Assembly: GCA_027704905.1 (NCBI GenBank)
Contig: CM051000.1
Coordinates: 19,191,364 to 19,255,363, forward strand
From: Muraenolepis orangiensis
Lineage: Eukaryota; Chordata; Actinopteri; Gadiformes; Muraenolepididae
Direction of reading: 5' to 3'
DNA length: 64,000 nt
The position numbers and the translations under genes are program-made. Position 1 is the stretch's first letter. Every line of letters begins with the position of its first letter. Positions 1 to 12,944 of the stretch are shown piece by piece. Below the pieces are notes generated by a model that ran no database searches, was not told the DNA's origin, and saw only the letters and a list, made by a program, of their open reading frames with translations.

Positions 1-2371
1 TGTAGTTTAAATAAAACTGTTGTGTTAATATCAGTTCAACATAACCGTGTATGTTAAACTGTTATGTTAACATCGGTGTAACATAACTGTGTTTGTGTTA
101 AACTGTTGTGTTGGTATCAGTATGTTAAACCTATGTTAAATTGTTATGGAGCAGAATGTCTGAGAATGCTAACTCCAAAGAGAATGTATTATACACTACG
201 GTATGTATTTTATTTTTAATTATTATCATGTGTTGTATATTGAGTTTGTTTTACTTTTTCATTTAATCCTCTGTAACTGCCAGTGTTCTGTGTGGAGAGA
301 ATCAAATTCTGGTCTCTTCCCTGACAAGTGGAAATCCATTTGAAAATAAAGGCAGCGGTCCTACGAGAACAATTGAACATGCGTGTCTTCCTCTCACCGA
401 GCCGCGGCAGTAAAGAGCTGCTCTGGGAACATCCAAACCTTAACACCAGACCCAAACCCTAGGATACAAAACAACTTTAAAACTAACCCGAATAGGAAAC
501 CCTAACCCCTAATAGGAAACCCTTACCCTATAAACAATCTGATCTTGATATCTAGCCTTTTTTTTTTTCTTTCCCCTTTTAGACGAGTCGACTAGTACAG
601 TGGTTCTCAAACCTTTATTTGCACCCAATTTTTTACCATGCCATGTCACAACCTTGTATAGTAAAGCAGAGGTTGTTAAACTTTTAACTTCAGACTCCTG
701 TTTTTCATATTATTTTACAGCGACCCATATAACAATCAAGTCAAGTCTCAAATACAAAAAATTAATAATAAATTACTTAACGAGAAGGTTGTGCCTGCAT
801 ACAGAAGCTGACTGAGGCAAAAAAAAGCCCCAAGCCCCATCCCACTCTCCAGGGGCAGGATGGGAGGCAGCGGCCCCCTGAAAAAATGTGAAGTTATTTG
901 ACAAGGATGAAGGATGCATTTTAACATCATATTGAACGATACTTTCAATAAAAACACTGATTATTCGTTTTGGAGTTTATATAACCAATTAACCCTCAAC
1001 AAAATTATTATAGTGTATGACTATGTAACAAACGAGCACAGTGGCTATATGTATCTGTGATTTGTGAATATATGTTAACAGATCATTGATACTGCCTGTA
1101 CCTTGATGACTTACAACCATCCAGCCAACCATGTGTTCCATACTGTACCAGCATCACTTACAGTTTAATCTAGTCCCCCTCCACCACCCACACCCAATTC
1201 CCATAAGCACCCATTCAAAAACAGAGAGGTTATAATATTGCTTTTAAGAGTCCTTGAAAATAGGATATTTTGAAGTTGATGGATCACAGACATCAGGAAG
1301 TCATGGCACGTAAAGGGCACGCAACCAAATACTAAACATGAGTTAATGTGGGCTTGACATGACAAAGAGTATGAATCTGTTGTTTATTTGGACTGTGCTG
1401 GGGGTTAATACTGTACTACTATCCTTACCATGCTGAACCAGATAGCTTTGAGATTCAATTCACAGTTATTTTGATTACGAATTCCCATTCAAATTTGAAA
1501 CTATTAGTATGCTACAATTTGTCACTTTTCTCACAAAATATGGCACTAAATGATGTGTCCAAATTAGAATTGTGTGTCATCTGCCTCAAGCAACTTCCCT
1601 TTCTTCTCCCTTTGCATTTCAGCACCACCCTTACGCTTTGTAGCGTGTTAAGGTAGCTCCATTTTGCCACAGAAACAACTTACCTAGCCTAGCTTAGGTC
1701 CACAGCCAATGCGGCCAGATGCATCTCTCTACGCATGCAGTGTCTGATTGACGGATGAAAGCCAATAGCGGAAGGGAAAGGGGTGTGACTCATGGACCAA
1801 AGTAAATTGACCAGCCACTACTAGCAAAACCATCTAAACATAGGCATATTAAAGGCCCACCCCACCTTGCGGGCCATTGGTCACAACGCTGTGGGCCGGC
1901 AACTTTTGCTTTGTTTGTTATACCGATTACCGGCCAACTGACCCAGCTGACCAGATGGTACTCCAGATGGCCAGTCCACCCTGCTTGCATATTCTGCACG
2001 ATCTGGCTCAGATTCCGCTTGCCGGAGGAGAGGGCAACACAAATATCAGGCGTGCCGATCAGTCTGTTTCTTTGATTCGTCTTCATCTTGGTTCGATTAT
2101 CGTCATAATCCAGAATATCCTTAACGTTAGTGACCGGATCAGCTGTAAAAGTAGCTTGGGTTTCCCTTTTCTCTTTCTTTTTGTTAACTTCATTAGCACC
2201 TTGCTGGGCAGTAAATTAATGTGTTACGATACTGGTGGATTGATCATATTGGGCTCCTAGATTGTTTAATTTAATTTGGGTGGGTCTGATTGCTCAAAAG
2301 ATGTGTGCTTTATCTTGTATTCATGTTTTACATTTCCTTTGAATAATCGCCACTGTCTCGGGAACAAATGA
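1..2371. other. Intergenic stretch, no gene recognised
   Basis: I see no supportable coding exon here; the short open frames lack family resemblance. The first 130 bases carry loose repeats around TGTTAAACTGT. Around 598-617 the sequence CAGTGGTTCTCAAACC resembles the terminal inverted repeat of small hAT-type elements, but I could not find the matching right end. Short AACCCTAA-like pieces near 460-530 are not a telomeric array. Confidence 0.5.
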
Positions 2372-5300
2372 CTAGCTAGCGGCCTCCTCGGCTCGTCATG
2401 TCTGCTCACCATCTGCCCGGCGGCACCAAGTCAAGTCAAGTCAAGTTTATTGTCACATCAAAGTAATGGGTGAAAATCTTATGTGCAATACCTGCGACAG
2501 ACAGCAGTTCTAAAAATAAAAATAATAGAATAAAAAAAAGAAGTAAAAAGTACAAACTGTATAAAGTTAAATATATAAAAATATAAAAGTGCATATATAA
2601 AATGCAATATATTAGCACAGAAAAAGAGCTATATATATATATAAATCAATGTAATAAAATATACATTGTTGTATGCTATACACCCTTATTCAGCAGCCTG
2701 ATGGCCTGACTGTGGAAGCTATCTCTAAGTCTATTTGTGCGGCACTTGATACTGCGGTATCGACTGCCTGACGGTAAAAGTGAGTACAGTTCGTGGCTGG
2801 GGTGGGCATTGTCTTTTATGATGCGTTTGGCCTTGGCCATGCACCGCTGGTTGTATATCCAGGAGGGAGGGGAGCTCACATACAAAGATATACTGGGCCG
2901 TCCGCACCACCCTTTGAAGCGCTCTGCGCTCGAGTGCAGTGCAATTCCCGTACCAGGCGGTGATACACCCTGTAAGAACACACTAAATTGTGCCGGTGTA
3001 GAATGTTCTCAGGATGCGGGGGCCCATGCTGAATTTCCTCAGACGCCTGAGGAAATACAGGCGTTTTTGGGCCCTTTTCACCACGTGTGTGGTGTGTGTG
3101 GACCATGTGAGGTCCTCGGAGATGTGCACGCCAAGGAACTTGAAGCTGCTGACCCTCTCTACTGCAACACCGTCGATGGAGATAGGGCCGTGCTCTCCTC
3201 TCTGCTTCCTGTAGTCCACGATCAGCTCCTTGGTCTTCTTGACGTTGAGGGCGAGGCTGTTCTCTCTCCTGGCACCACTGCTTCAGCGATCCAACCTCCT
3301 CCCTGTAGGCTGTCTCGTCGTCGCCGGCGATCAGGCCCATCACTGTCGTGTCATCATCAAACTTGATGATGACGTTGGAGCTGTGCATAGCCATGCAGTC
3401 GTGGGTGTAGAGGGAGTAGAGCAGAGGGCTCAGCACGCATCCCTGGGGCGCTCCCGTGTTGAGGGTCAGTGGCTCTGAGGTGGTGCTGCCCATCCTCACC
3501 ACCTGGTGGCGGTCCGACAGGAGGTCCAGTATCCAGCTGCACGTGGATGGGGGCACGCCTAGACCTCTAAGCTTGGTGTCGAGCCTGGCAGGAACTATCG
3601 TGTTGAACGCTGAGTTGTAGTCCACAAACAGCATTCGCACATAACAGTTCTTTCCCTCCAGGTGGGAAAGGGCAGTGTGGAGGGCCATGGCAATTGCGTC
3701 GTCCGTGGATCTGTTTTGACGATATGCAAATTGCCATGGGTCCAGCGTGGCAGGTAACACGGAGCAAATAAAGTCCTTGACCAACCTCTCGAAGCATTTG
3801 CTGACAATCGAGGTGAGGGCTACAGGTCTATAGTCATTCAGGCATGTTACCTTGGGTTGTTTAGGGACAGGCACGATGGTGGACATCTTGAAGACCGCGG
3901 GAACAACAGCCTGGGACAGGGAGAGGTTGAAGATGTCTGCAAAGACTCCTGCCAACTGGTCTGCGCATGCTCTGAGGACGTGGCCCGGGATGTCGTCAGG
4001 GCCTGCCGCATTACAGATGTTCAACCGCTTGAAGGTGCGGCGCACATCCGCCTCCGAGATGTTCAGCAGGCTAGTCTCCTCAGGCGGTGCTGGCTTCTGC
4101 GGGCTGCCGTTCACGTCGAACCGAGCAAAAAAAGTATTTAGCTCTCCTGGGAAGGTAGAGTTCTCTACACAACTGGTTCTCCCTCTGAAGTTCGTTATCA
4201 TCTGTAACCCTTGCCACATACCCCTCGCGTCGTGGCTCTTGAATTTCTCCTCCACTCTGTCCTTGTACTCCCGCTTGGCAGTGACGTTGGTCTTACGGAG
4301 GTCGTAGCGGGCTCTCGTATATTCCTCCAAATTCCCGGAGCCAAAGGCGGCGTTACGCGCGTGGAGGGCAGCGCGAACATCGCCGTTAATCCACGGTTTC
4401 TGGTTGGGATATATCCGAACCGACTTAGTCGGAACAACGTCATCTATGCACTTCTTGATGAACTCGGTGACCAAGGACGCCTACTCGTTGATGTTATTGT
4501 CCGAGGCGACCCGGAACATGTCCTAGTCAGCATGATCAAAATCCTGCAGCATAGAGTCCGATTGGTCCGACCAGCATTGAACCTCCCTCACAGCGATAGA
4601 TAGAGCAGTGGTCAGATTTGCCGAACGGTGGGCGGAGGAGGGCCTTGTAGCCATCACAGAAGGGAGTGTAGCAGTGGTCGAGGATCCGCTCACCCCGTGT
4701 GTTGCTCGTTATGTGTTGGTAGAACTTCGGGAGAAACTTCTTCAGGTTCGCCTTGTCCCCCGCCACGATGAGAGCAGCCTCAGGGTGTGCCGACTCCTGT
4801 TCGCTGATAGCCCCATACAGTTCCTTCAGTGCTGTGTCCGTGTTGGCTTGTGGGGGAATGTAAACAGCAGTCACGGTTACCGCTGTAAACTCCCGAGGTA
4901 GCCAGAATGGACGGTACATAAGCACATAAGCTGACGGAAAATTCCGTCGGCTCGATAGCTGCGTCAGTAACCCCCTCCGACATCCATGTCTCCGTAAGGC
5001 AGATGATACAGTTGTCCTTAGTTTCCCGGTGGAATTGAATACGAGCCTGTAGCTTGCTTAACTTATTGTCCAGAGACTTTACATTAGCCAGTAGATGGGT
5101 AGTGGAGGGCGATCGGATCGACATCTCAGCCTGACTAGCACGCCGGCTCGCTTCCCTCGCTTCTTCCTCCGACGCTTGCGTGTAATCGTGCCCAAGATGG
5201 TCGGAGATAATCCAGCTGTGACTTCGGTCAAAGTCGAAAGAGTGAAAAATCTCCGGTAGGCGGCGAGCGAGTGTCTACTGATCTCCAGAAGTGTGCAAAA

Positions 5301-5486
5301 GTCATAAATGAACGTGCTGCTAATTTCCGTGCAAAGATAGTCAAGATAAAAAGAATAAATAACAAAAACTGCGTCGTCGTGTGGGAGCTCGCAACACGGC
5401 AGCCAGCTGTCTTAGAGCGGTTCCGACTGGGACCACCGCCTCTCCAGTTTACTGCTAGCTAGCGGCCTCCTCCTCCTCGGCTCGTC
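2372..5486. repeat. Direct repeats flanking LINE A copy 1 (possible target duplication)
   Basis: CTAGCTAGCGGCCTCCTC followed by GGCTCGTC occurs at about 2372-2398 and again at about 5455-5486, the right copy carrying an extra CTCCTC. The two copies bracket the LINE. This could be a target-site duplication or part of an older repeat that the LINE entered. Confidence 0.5.
2399..5453 (-). mobile_element. Degenerate LINE (L2/jockey superfamily), family A copy 1
   Basis: A minus-strand non-LTR retrotransposon. The 3' tail lies at 2431-2450, where CAAGTCAAGTCAAG reads as a TTGACT-type tail on the minus strand. The longest open frame, 2876-4474, holds a reverse transcriptase: the fragments STDDAIA, VDYNSAFNT and GAPQGCVLSPLL are visible, and the catalytic box reads FDDDTT where such elements usually have FADDTT. 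Upstream (about 4536-5124) an APE-type endonuclease is split over two frames, with YIPPQANTD and a SDH box recognisable. The C-terminal part (HISEDLTWS, LRRLRKFSMGP) sits in another frame at 2983-3219. Frameshifts therefore break it in several places. Family placement (L2, Rex1 or another jockey-group clade) is by resemblance only. Confidence 0.85.
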
Positions 5487-5490
5487 CCTG

Positions 5491-6128
5491 TTGCACCGAC
5501 CCAGACACATCCATAGGGGTTCACACCGACACTTTGTTTACAACTCATCAGATCACACAATCCCGTCTTTCTGGTCACCCGCTCCCACTGTCACAGATTC
5601 ATTACGTCATCACAACAAACACCATGTTCACTCCGCCCCCCCCCCCCTTTCGCTGATCGAAGGAAACCAGCCCACCCAGACACAATCACATCTCAAATTT
5701 GAACTTTTTTACACCCGATCCCTAAACAATAAAGGTCCCATTCTTAAGGAAATTATCACTGACAATAAACTGGACTTTTTCTGTTTAACTGAAAACTGGC
5801 ATAAACCATCTGAATATTTCACTCTAAACCAAACTGCACCCGCTGGATACACTTATATGACCACGAAAACCACGCCAGGATGGGCGGCCACGTCCATATC
5901 CATTCCCTCTTTCGAACTTCTTGCTTTTAAACTGGGATCTACCCTTCTTAAGGCGGCCGAAGACCGACATCGGGGCGAGATCCCTGAGAACCTTATGGCT
6001 CCCTCCTACTCCCTCCTACTCCCCCCCCCCCCCACACTCCAAGGATCCTCTCCGCGTTCCACCCTCTGGACCATCTCCCCGTGTCAACCATACCTCGTAA
6101 CCTATCCAACCCTACCCTGTTGTTTTTG
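5491..6128 (+). mobile_element. L2-like LINE endonuclease fragment
   Basis: A plus-strand frame reads SLNNKGPILKEII, then DNKLDFFCLTENWH and AGYTYM, a typical start of an APE-type endonuclease in teleost L2-like LINEs. The canonical motif is LTETWH, here LTENWH. Resemblance fades after about 5940 and homopolymer C runs near 5638 and 6021 suggest decay. No reverse transcriptase follows, so this is a truncated fragment lying directly against LINE A in opposite orientation. Confidence 0.65.
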
Positions 6129-6679
6129 AGTTTGTGGATTTTTCAGTAATGACATTATCCGTTGTTTTGGGTGTCCTGTCTCTTCTTCTGGGTTCTCTGG
6201 CACATTTGGCTATCCGGTCTGGTTGGGTCATAACAGAATGATCAAGCCCAAGATGAGCCAAGCCGGGAACCCAGAAGCAGGGAGCGGGACACCACCCGAG
6301 TTGCGCAGTGGGTATGCACAGTGGCTATACACAGTGGGTGTGTGCAGTGGGTGTGACAGTTACGCATTCTCATTGGTCTAGAGCAGGGGTACTCAACTTC
6401 AGAGGCCAAGAGGGCCACATTTAAACCACAACAGGTGCAAAGGGCCACAAAATATTATTAACATATATTTGTACCATTTTATTCGCTGTATTTACTACTG
6501 CTGTTTAATATGCTGTCTTGCTTGTCATTTTTAATACATTCCAAAGCATCATGGAATATTTAACAAATATTCTCAATTTGAGTAACAAATGTAGTGTCAA
6601 GTGTTGGTCAAGCTGATGTTTTATTAACACTGGAGTGAATAGCTTTGCATTGATGACATTGATAAAGTTTGCAATTGCT

Positions 6680-7085
6680 ACTTATTCCTATTGAGAGCTC
6701 TGAGTCTGCATTTCACAAATATTAATAACAATAACAATATAACAAACAACTTTTTACTTATTCCAATTGTGAGCTCTGAGTCTGCATTTCACAAATATTA
6801 ATAACAATAACAATATAACAAACAATTTTTTACTTATTCCTATTGAGAGCTCTGAGTCTGCATTTCATAAATATTAATAACAATAACAATATAACAAACA
6901 ACTTTTTACTTATTCCTATTGAGAGCTCTGAGTCAGCATTTCACAAATATTAATAACAATAACAATATAACAAACAACATTTTACTTATTCCTATTGAGA
7001 GCTCTGAGTCTGCATTTCACAAATATTAATAACAATAACAATATAACAAACAGTTGTTACTTATTTCTAGTGAGAGCTCTGAGTC
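6680..7085. repeat. 76-bp tandem repeat, about 5.5 copies
   Basis: GAGAGCTCTGAGTCTGCATT recurs with GAGCTC at 6695, 6771, 6847, 6923, 6999 and 7074, so the period is 76 bp. Each unit has an AT-rich half with AATAACAATAACAATATAAC. Upstream at 6382-6430 a stretch with GGGGTACTCAACTTC and GGGCCACA resembles a hAT-type end, so the array may lie inside an old non-autonomous transposon. Confidence 0.85.
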
Positions 7086-7447
7086 TGCATTCTTTTCAGA
7101 TCAGTACTTTCAGATCTGGTTGTTGCTCAGTTGTAGCTGCTCTGAGATAGTCTGCCAAATGTTTTTTTTTTTTGATAATTCATAACCAGGCATGTTGGGG
7201 GCCACACAATAAGCTTCCCACTATGGTAAAGTGTCTGTCGATATCCATTCTAACTTGTATTAAATATGTTGAATCACACGATACTGAATAAATGATCTGA
7301 GCAGTAAAGACCCCAACTATCTCACTGAGGGAGTCAGGGCCTCTCCGTCAAAGATTGATGAGCCATCTCTGTCTCATTTTTTACCTCAGCGAAATAGAAT
7401 CTTGTGCTTGTATAACTTTATTCAATTCTGTTCAGTTGTAAGGATGG

Positions 7448-7516
7448 ATAGAATGTATGGTATGGATAGTCAACATGGTAACTTACCGTATTGCCTATCC
7501 ATACCATACATTCTAT
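7448..7516. repeat. Inverted repeat, 22-bp arms with 25-nt loop
   Basis: ATAGAATGTATGGTATGGAT at about 7448-7469 is followed by its reverse complement at 7495-7516. The arms are essentially perfect over 22 bases. It could be a small palindromic transposon remnant or a hairpin-forming transcript; nothing else is recognisable here. Confidence 0.7.
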
Positions 7517-8532
7517 TGTTTCTATTTGCAGATTTGGGGGGGAAAAAAAACAACACATCTGGAATTAATGTTGATTATGTATTTAAACTAGTAATTAATA
7601 CATTATTATAATACTGTACTGAATTGCAATTTTTATTTTATTTAAAAAAAGAACAGCGGAGCAAAATTTAACTTAACTAGAATACACAAACCAAAGGCAT
7701 GAGGTAAACGTGGCTCCTCCTAAAGGCCCAGTGTCTCTACAGCCCCACAGGCAAGCAATAGCCCATAGGGTTCACACACATATGAATAAGAGGTGAATTA
7801 TGTCATATTAATAGTACAATATCATAATTGTGTTGTTGCGTTACTGTATCTAAGTGTATTTCAGTAGCTACAACTAAAGATGGCAACAAATGATGTGGGC
7901 TGGATGAAGTAGTAAGCATATTATATTTAATACCATATGTAGGCTATGCATTTTAAATACCATTTTGATGGTAATTGCAGGCATATTATTGATGATTATA
8001 TTGATTATATTGATTATATATTGATTATATTATTATAATGATGATTATTATTATCATTATTATTATGATTACTGATGTAGTAAGGTAGTAGCAAAGTAGG
8101 TAGTGGCAAAGGTCATGTTGTAGCCTACGACCTGGTCAATGTTGTTCATGACATCATGACCACTTCATTTAGAATTGGAACATAACTCATATTACAGATA
8201 AACAATTGCAATGACATGGTCATGTGGCCATATGGCTTTCCATACTGCTCTGACCCTATTGCATGTCCGTTTGAGCAACAGACAGCTAACAAATCCAATG
8301 AACTGACTTATAAGTAAGGTTCAAGCTTTTTACCTGTATTTTGTGCAAGTGATTCTTATTTTGTAAAATGGAAAATAAACATAAAATGCACATTACCTAC
8401 ACTTAGAATTGTCTTGAGTGTACACCTTCTGCGTGCACAGTATGCAGTAGCAACTTGCATGAAATAACTAACGTTACAACACTATTTAAATAAACATTTG
8501 TGCTACAATTTACGTGCTACAATTGACTTATT

Positions 8533-8880
8533 ATGCACAAGTACTCACTGGTAAAGAAGGCTCACCAGAAAGCCCACCTGTCACCTCAGATTCTGGTGAA
8601 CCTTTACCGGTGTGCCATCGAAAGCATCCTCACCAACTGCATCACAGTGTGGTACGGTAACTGCACTGTTTCCGACCGGAAAGCACTGCAGAGGGGGGTG
8701 AAAATAAAGACTACCCACCACAAACGGTGTCTGAGGAAGGCACGTAAGACACACCCAACCATGGACTGTTTGCCCTCCTCCCCTCCGGGAGGCGCTATAG
8801 AAACATTTGTTCTAAATCAAGCAGGCTTAGGAACAGCTTCTTCCCCTCAGCTGTCATCTCTCTGAACTCTGCACCACGAA
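8533..8880 (+). mobile_element. LINE 3' coding fragment (L2/jockey group)
   Basis: The frame reads LSPQILVNLYRCAIESIL, then TVWYGNCTVSDRKALQR, the C-terminal region of teleost L2/jockey-type LINE polyproteins. It is related to, but clearly divergent from, LINE A, which has TAWYGNCTALERRALQR at the same place. There is an internal deletion after KALQRG and the fragment ends before any tail. Confidence 0.75.
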
Positions 8881-9553
8881 GACTGCCCCCACCCCGCCCT
8901 ACACCTCTGCTCAATATATCCTATAATAATAATACATCGCCATCAATATCTTTGACTGCCTTGCACTGTATCACAACTACCTACCTCTACCTATAGTTTA
9001 CATATGTATTGATAACATAACTGTAAAAGTGTACATTTTTACTGTACCTGCTGTATATATTTTAATCTTCAACTGTTGAGCGTCGGCGTTCCTCGGCGTG
9101 CACATCTCCGAGGACCTCACATGGTCCACGCACACCACACACGTGGTGAAAAGGGCCCAACAACGCCTGTATTTCCTCAGGCGTCTGAGGAAATTCAGCA
9201 TGGGCCCCCGCATCCTGAGAACATTCTATACCGGCACCATGGAGAGTGTTCTTACAGGGTGTATCACCGCCTGGTACGGGAACTGCACCGCACTTGAGCG
9301 CAGAGCGCTTCAAAGGGTGGTGCGGACGGCCCAGTATATCGTTGGAGGTGAGCTCCCCTCCCTCCTGGATATATACAACCAGCGGTGCGTGGCCAAGGCC
9401 AAACGCATCATAAAAGACATTGCCCACCCCAGCCATGAACTGTACTCAATGTTACCGTCAGGCAGGTGATACCGCAGTATCAAGTGCCGCACAAATAGAC
9501 TCAGAGATAGCTTCCACAGTCAGGCCATCAGGCTGCTGAACAAGGGCGTATAG

Positions 9554-12500
9554 TAGGGTGACCAAACGTCCTCTTTTGCCCGGACATGTCCTCTTTTCAC
9601 GCCCTGTCCGGGTCGTCCGGGGGGGGGTTTATAAATTCATGAAAATGTCCGGGTTTCGCGGACCGTTTGCATGTACTTAAATTGACTGGCGCATTGCACA
9701 GAATACTACGGTACTCTGTTGCGTGTGTGACGTAGTCCCTGAGTCTGAAGCTTTGTGGGCGGCTCGACAACTACGCTGACACACAAACAGAGGAAGGGGA
9801 CAGAGCGGACCGCAGCTCACATTCACAATGCCAAAGCGCAAATGTGCTTTTACAGATGAATTGCAGAAGAAATTCCAAATGTACCGACCCGGTCGGAACA
9901 AATGGGAGGCGGAGTGCACCGTGTGCAAAGCTTGCACATACGTGTGTGTGTCCAATAAAGGTGCAGGCGATCCTAAAGCGCACATGGACACAGACAAACA
10001 TAGGAAAGCTGTGCAAGGTGAGACTTCTTTGTTAGACCAGGCAAAACAGAGGAGGCTGTAAATGCAGCGGAGGGTGCGTTTGCATTTCACACTGTGAAAC
10101 ATCACAACAGCTACAGATCTATGGATTGCACAAGTGCCTTGCTAAAAAAAGCATTTCCAGACTCTGACACTGCCAAAAAATTCAGTAGTGCGCGCACTAA
10201 AACCGAAGCCATTGTCAATGGTGTTATAGCGCCCCACTCGATTGATGTCGCACATGAAGCACTCAAAGAAATCCAGTACTGTGGTGTTTCTACAGACGGG
10301 AGTAACCACGGAGCAGTGAAAATATTCCCAATCATAATCCAGTACTTTGACTGGAAGAGGGGTGGCATGCAAACAAAATGAATCGAGGTTAAAGACACAC
10401 CAAATGAGACAGCAGAAACCATTGCACAATATCTCATTGAAACATTGGCAAAAAACAATTTGTCTGAAAAATGCATTGCATTTACTGGCGACAATTGCAA
10501 CACAAACTTTGGAGGAACCCGACGTGATGAAGGGGGAAAGAATGTGTTTGCAAATTTGAAGAGGTTGCTGCAGAAGAACACTCTGATCGGTGTGGGTTGC
10601 CCAGCACACATATTGAATAATTGTGTTCATCATGGGGCAGACACAATAGATATTGATCTTGAGAATATCATGTTCAAAATCTACCAGTACTTCCACATTT
10701 ACACTTCCACATTTTGTTGACATTGAATACAGAAGGATGCTTTCTCACAGCAAGACAAGGTGGCTGTCATTGTTCCCAGGCATTGAGAGGATGATACAGA
10801 TGTTTCCAGGCATTGAGAGGATGATACAGATGTTTCCAGCCTTAAAGGCATTCTTTCTGTCTCAGCAAAAACCACCCATAGTGATCAAGAAGTTTTTTGA
10901 AAACGAATTCAGTGAGATCTACCTCTGGCACATGCACTCACTCATGTCTGCGTTCCACACCCACATTCAAGACATGGAAAAGGAGAAGAACTCCATTATG
11001 GAGGTAAAGAAAATAATGAACAGCATCCACACCATTCTTCTTGAATGCAAGAGCAACAACTTCATGTCCCTTAAAGTTAAGGGACTACTGGCACAAAAGC
11101 GTAGTGATGGACTTGGTAAGGAATATGACCAGTTCTGTGCTGATGTGCAAGGCCTGTACAGTACATGTCTGGAGTATCTGGAGAAGTGGATGACTCCCAT
11201 GGAAGAGTTCTCCACATTCACGTGGATGGATCTGAGTGAGCCACCAGAGTGGAATGATGTGGAGGCCTGCATCAAGTTCCTAGGAGAGAAGGGGGTGGTA
11301 ATTGATGATGTCAAGTGTTTTGACCAGGTCACCAATCTGAAGAGATTCACAGAAAGGTGCAACCGTGATGAGGAGTTCAGTGGCCTGCAGGTGCAGGCAA
11401 GTGGACCAAATATTTTGAGAAGGCCAAAAGCATTGCATGTTACTCAGAACTACTGAAGATTCAGATTCAGATTCAGATTCAGATTCAGATTCAGATAACT
11501 TTATTAATCCTGAGGGAAATTAAGTTGACACAGGGGGAATAAAATGCACACACAAAATACTAATACCTAAGCTAAAAAACTAAAAACAACAACTAACTAA
11601 ATAAATAGTATAAACAAAAATATAATTAAATTGCACAGTTTGTCTTTGCACTTTCCTCTCACAATGCAAATGTTGAGAGGGTTTTCTCACTGATGCAGAG
11701 CCAGTGGACCAAGGAGAGGAACCAGCTGTCTGTTGAGTCACTGAAGGGGATTCTATTTGTGCAATACAATTTGAAAGACATGTCTTGCAAAGACTTTCAT
11801 GCTTATTTGTTGAGCAACCGAAAACTGCTGGGAAAGATCAGCTCCACAGCTAAATATCGATGGGCAGACAAGGAGGATGAAGAAGATTGAAGTATGCAGC
11901 TATGCAGAGTGAGAAAGCTATGTAGCTGTGGGAGAGAAACTTTAAACTTTTAATTTTAAATTGGGACCCTAGAAAACGGTTTGAAGCTAGAAATATGTGA
12001 AAAGTTGTCGTTTCACTGTGGTTGTTTACAATGACAGGGCCTGGAATTGTGTTTACAAACATTTAAGTAGGCTTATATTTGGTTCATGGTGCCTCAAAAT
12101 GTGTTTGGTTTGATTTAGGTAATCAAATGTTATGTTATGTTATGTTCACTAATGGCAATTATGCAAATGTAAAATCCAAAACTGCATAGTGCACTTTTAA
12201 AATAATTAGATTAGTATCTTTGTGAGGTTACCGTTTTATTGTTTACATTGACAAGATACAAAGAGATTATTTGTTAAAGCTGGATTTTCTATTTTCTACT
12301 ATTTCATATATTTTGTTATTTATTTTTGTCCAGTAAGACTTGAAAAGAGAGCTATTATTTTGTTACAGGTTGATGTTTAAGTTATTCTTGTGCATTTGAG
12401 ATTTGTCAGAGATAATTCTAGGCATAATAAAGCATGTTGATTGTTGAGTAACCTTGGTTTGGTGTGTCTTTGGTTATAGAGAGATATTATTGTGTTATAT

Positions 12501-12656
12501 ACAGTAAAATAATATAAATAATAATTTTATATCCATACAGAGGAGGCATACTTTAAAACAATAAGGCATCTTTGAGTAAACGTTGAGTATCATTAAGTAT
12601 CTCGAGGCTGGGGGCAGCATGTCCTCTTTTTTGGAAATCAAAATATGGTCACCCTA
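9554..12656 (+). mobile_element. hAT transposon with decayed transposase
   Basis: The ends are TAGGGTGACCA (9554) and TGGTCACCCTA (ending 12656), perfect 11-bp inverted repeats extended by CCTCTTTT on both sides. The target duplication GCGTATAG is present at 9546-9553 and 12657-12664, the 8 bp expected of hAT. The transposase starts at 9828 (MPKRKCAFTDELQKKFQ) with a zinc-binding N-terminus (CTVCKACTY and a distal HMDTDKH). CGVSTDGSNHG near 10280 supplies a probable catalytic Asp, and NVERVFSLMQSQWTKER near 11670-11730 is the C-terminal dimerisation region. Damage: a frame loss near 10040-10060, an in-frame stop at 10379-10381, a deletion with frameshift near 10700, an in-frame duplication of FPGIERMIQM near 10780-10840, and a foreign insertion at 11455-11640. 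It is not autonomous. Confidence 0.93.
11455..11640 (-). mobile_element. LINE/SINE tail inserted into the hAT transposase
   Basis: The hAT coding sequence reads CYSELLK up to about 11455 and picks up again at about 11640 with the residues leading to NVERVFS. Between lies (GATTCA)n followed by GATAACTTTATTAATCCTGA. On the minus strand this is a 3' tail of TGAATC repeats, like those at 48722-48830. It is a third-level nested insertion, younger than the hAT. Confidence 0.7.
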
Positions 12657-12944
12657 GCGTATAGCATATAACAATGTATATTTTATTTACATTGATTTAT
12701 ATATACATATTGCTCTTTTTCTGTGCCGATATATTGCATTTTATGATTGCATTTTTATTGTATATATTTAACTTTATACAGTTTTGTTTTTAACTTATTT
12801 TATTCTATTCTATTCTGTTTTTATTTTATTGTATCTTATTTTTATAACTGTTGTCTGTCGTCGGGTATTGCACATAAGATTTTCACTCACTGCTTTATAC
12901 TTGTGTAAACTATGAAGTGACAATAAACTTGACTTGACTTGATA

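Larger units (their letters stand above)
9064..12940 (+). mobile_element. LINE A copy 2 (5'-truncated, split by a hAT insertion)
   Basis: The plus strand from about 9064 to 9553 matches the reverse complement of 2690-3145 in LINE A copy 1: HISEDLTWSTHTTHVV and LRRLRKFSMGPRILRTFY are shared. The copy stops inside GCGTATAG at 9546-9553 and resumes after 12656 with CATATAACAATGTATATTTT, continuing to the tail AATAAACTTGACTTGACTTGA near 12922-12940. It is therefore one LINE fragment interrupted by a later DNA transposon. Confidence 0.85.

Noticed and set aside
460..540. Telomere-like AACCCTAA pieces, also at 61910-62060
   Set aside because: The units are irregular and short, not a TTAGGG array; simple degenerate repeats.
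2737..3366. 209-residue plus-strand frame, and similar long plus-strand frames to 4600
   Set aside because: They are antisense shadows of the LINE A reverse transcriptase on the minus strand.
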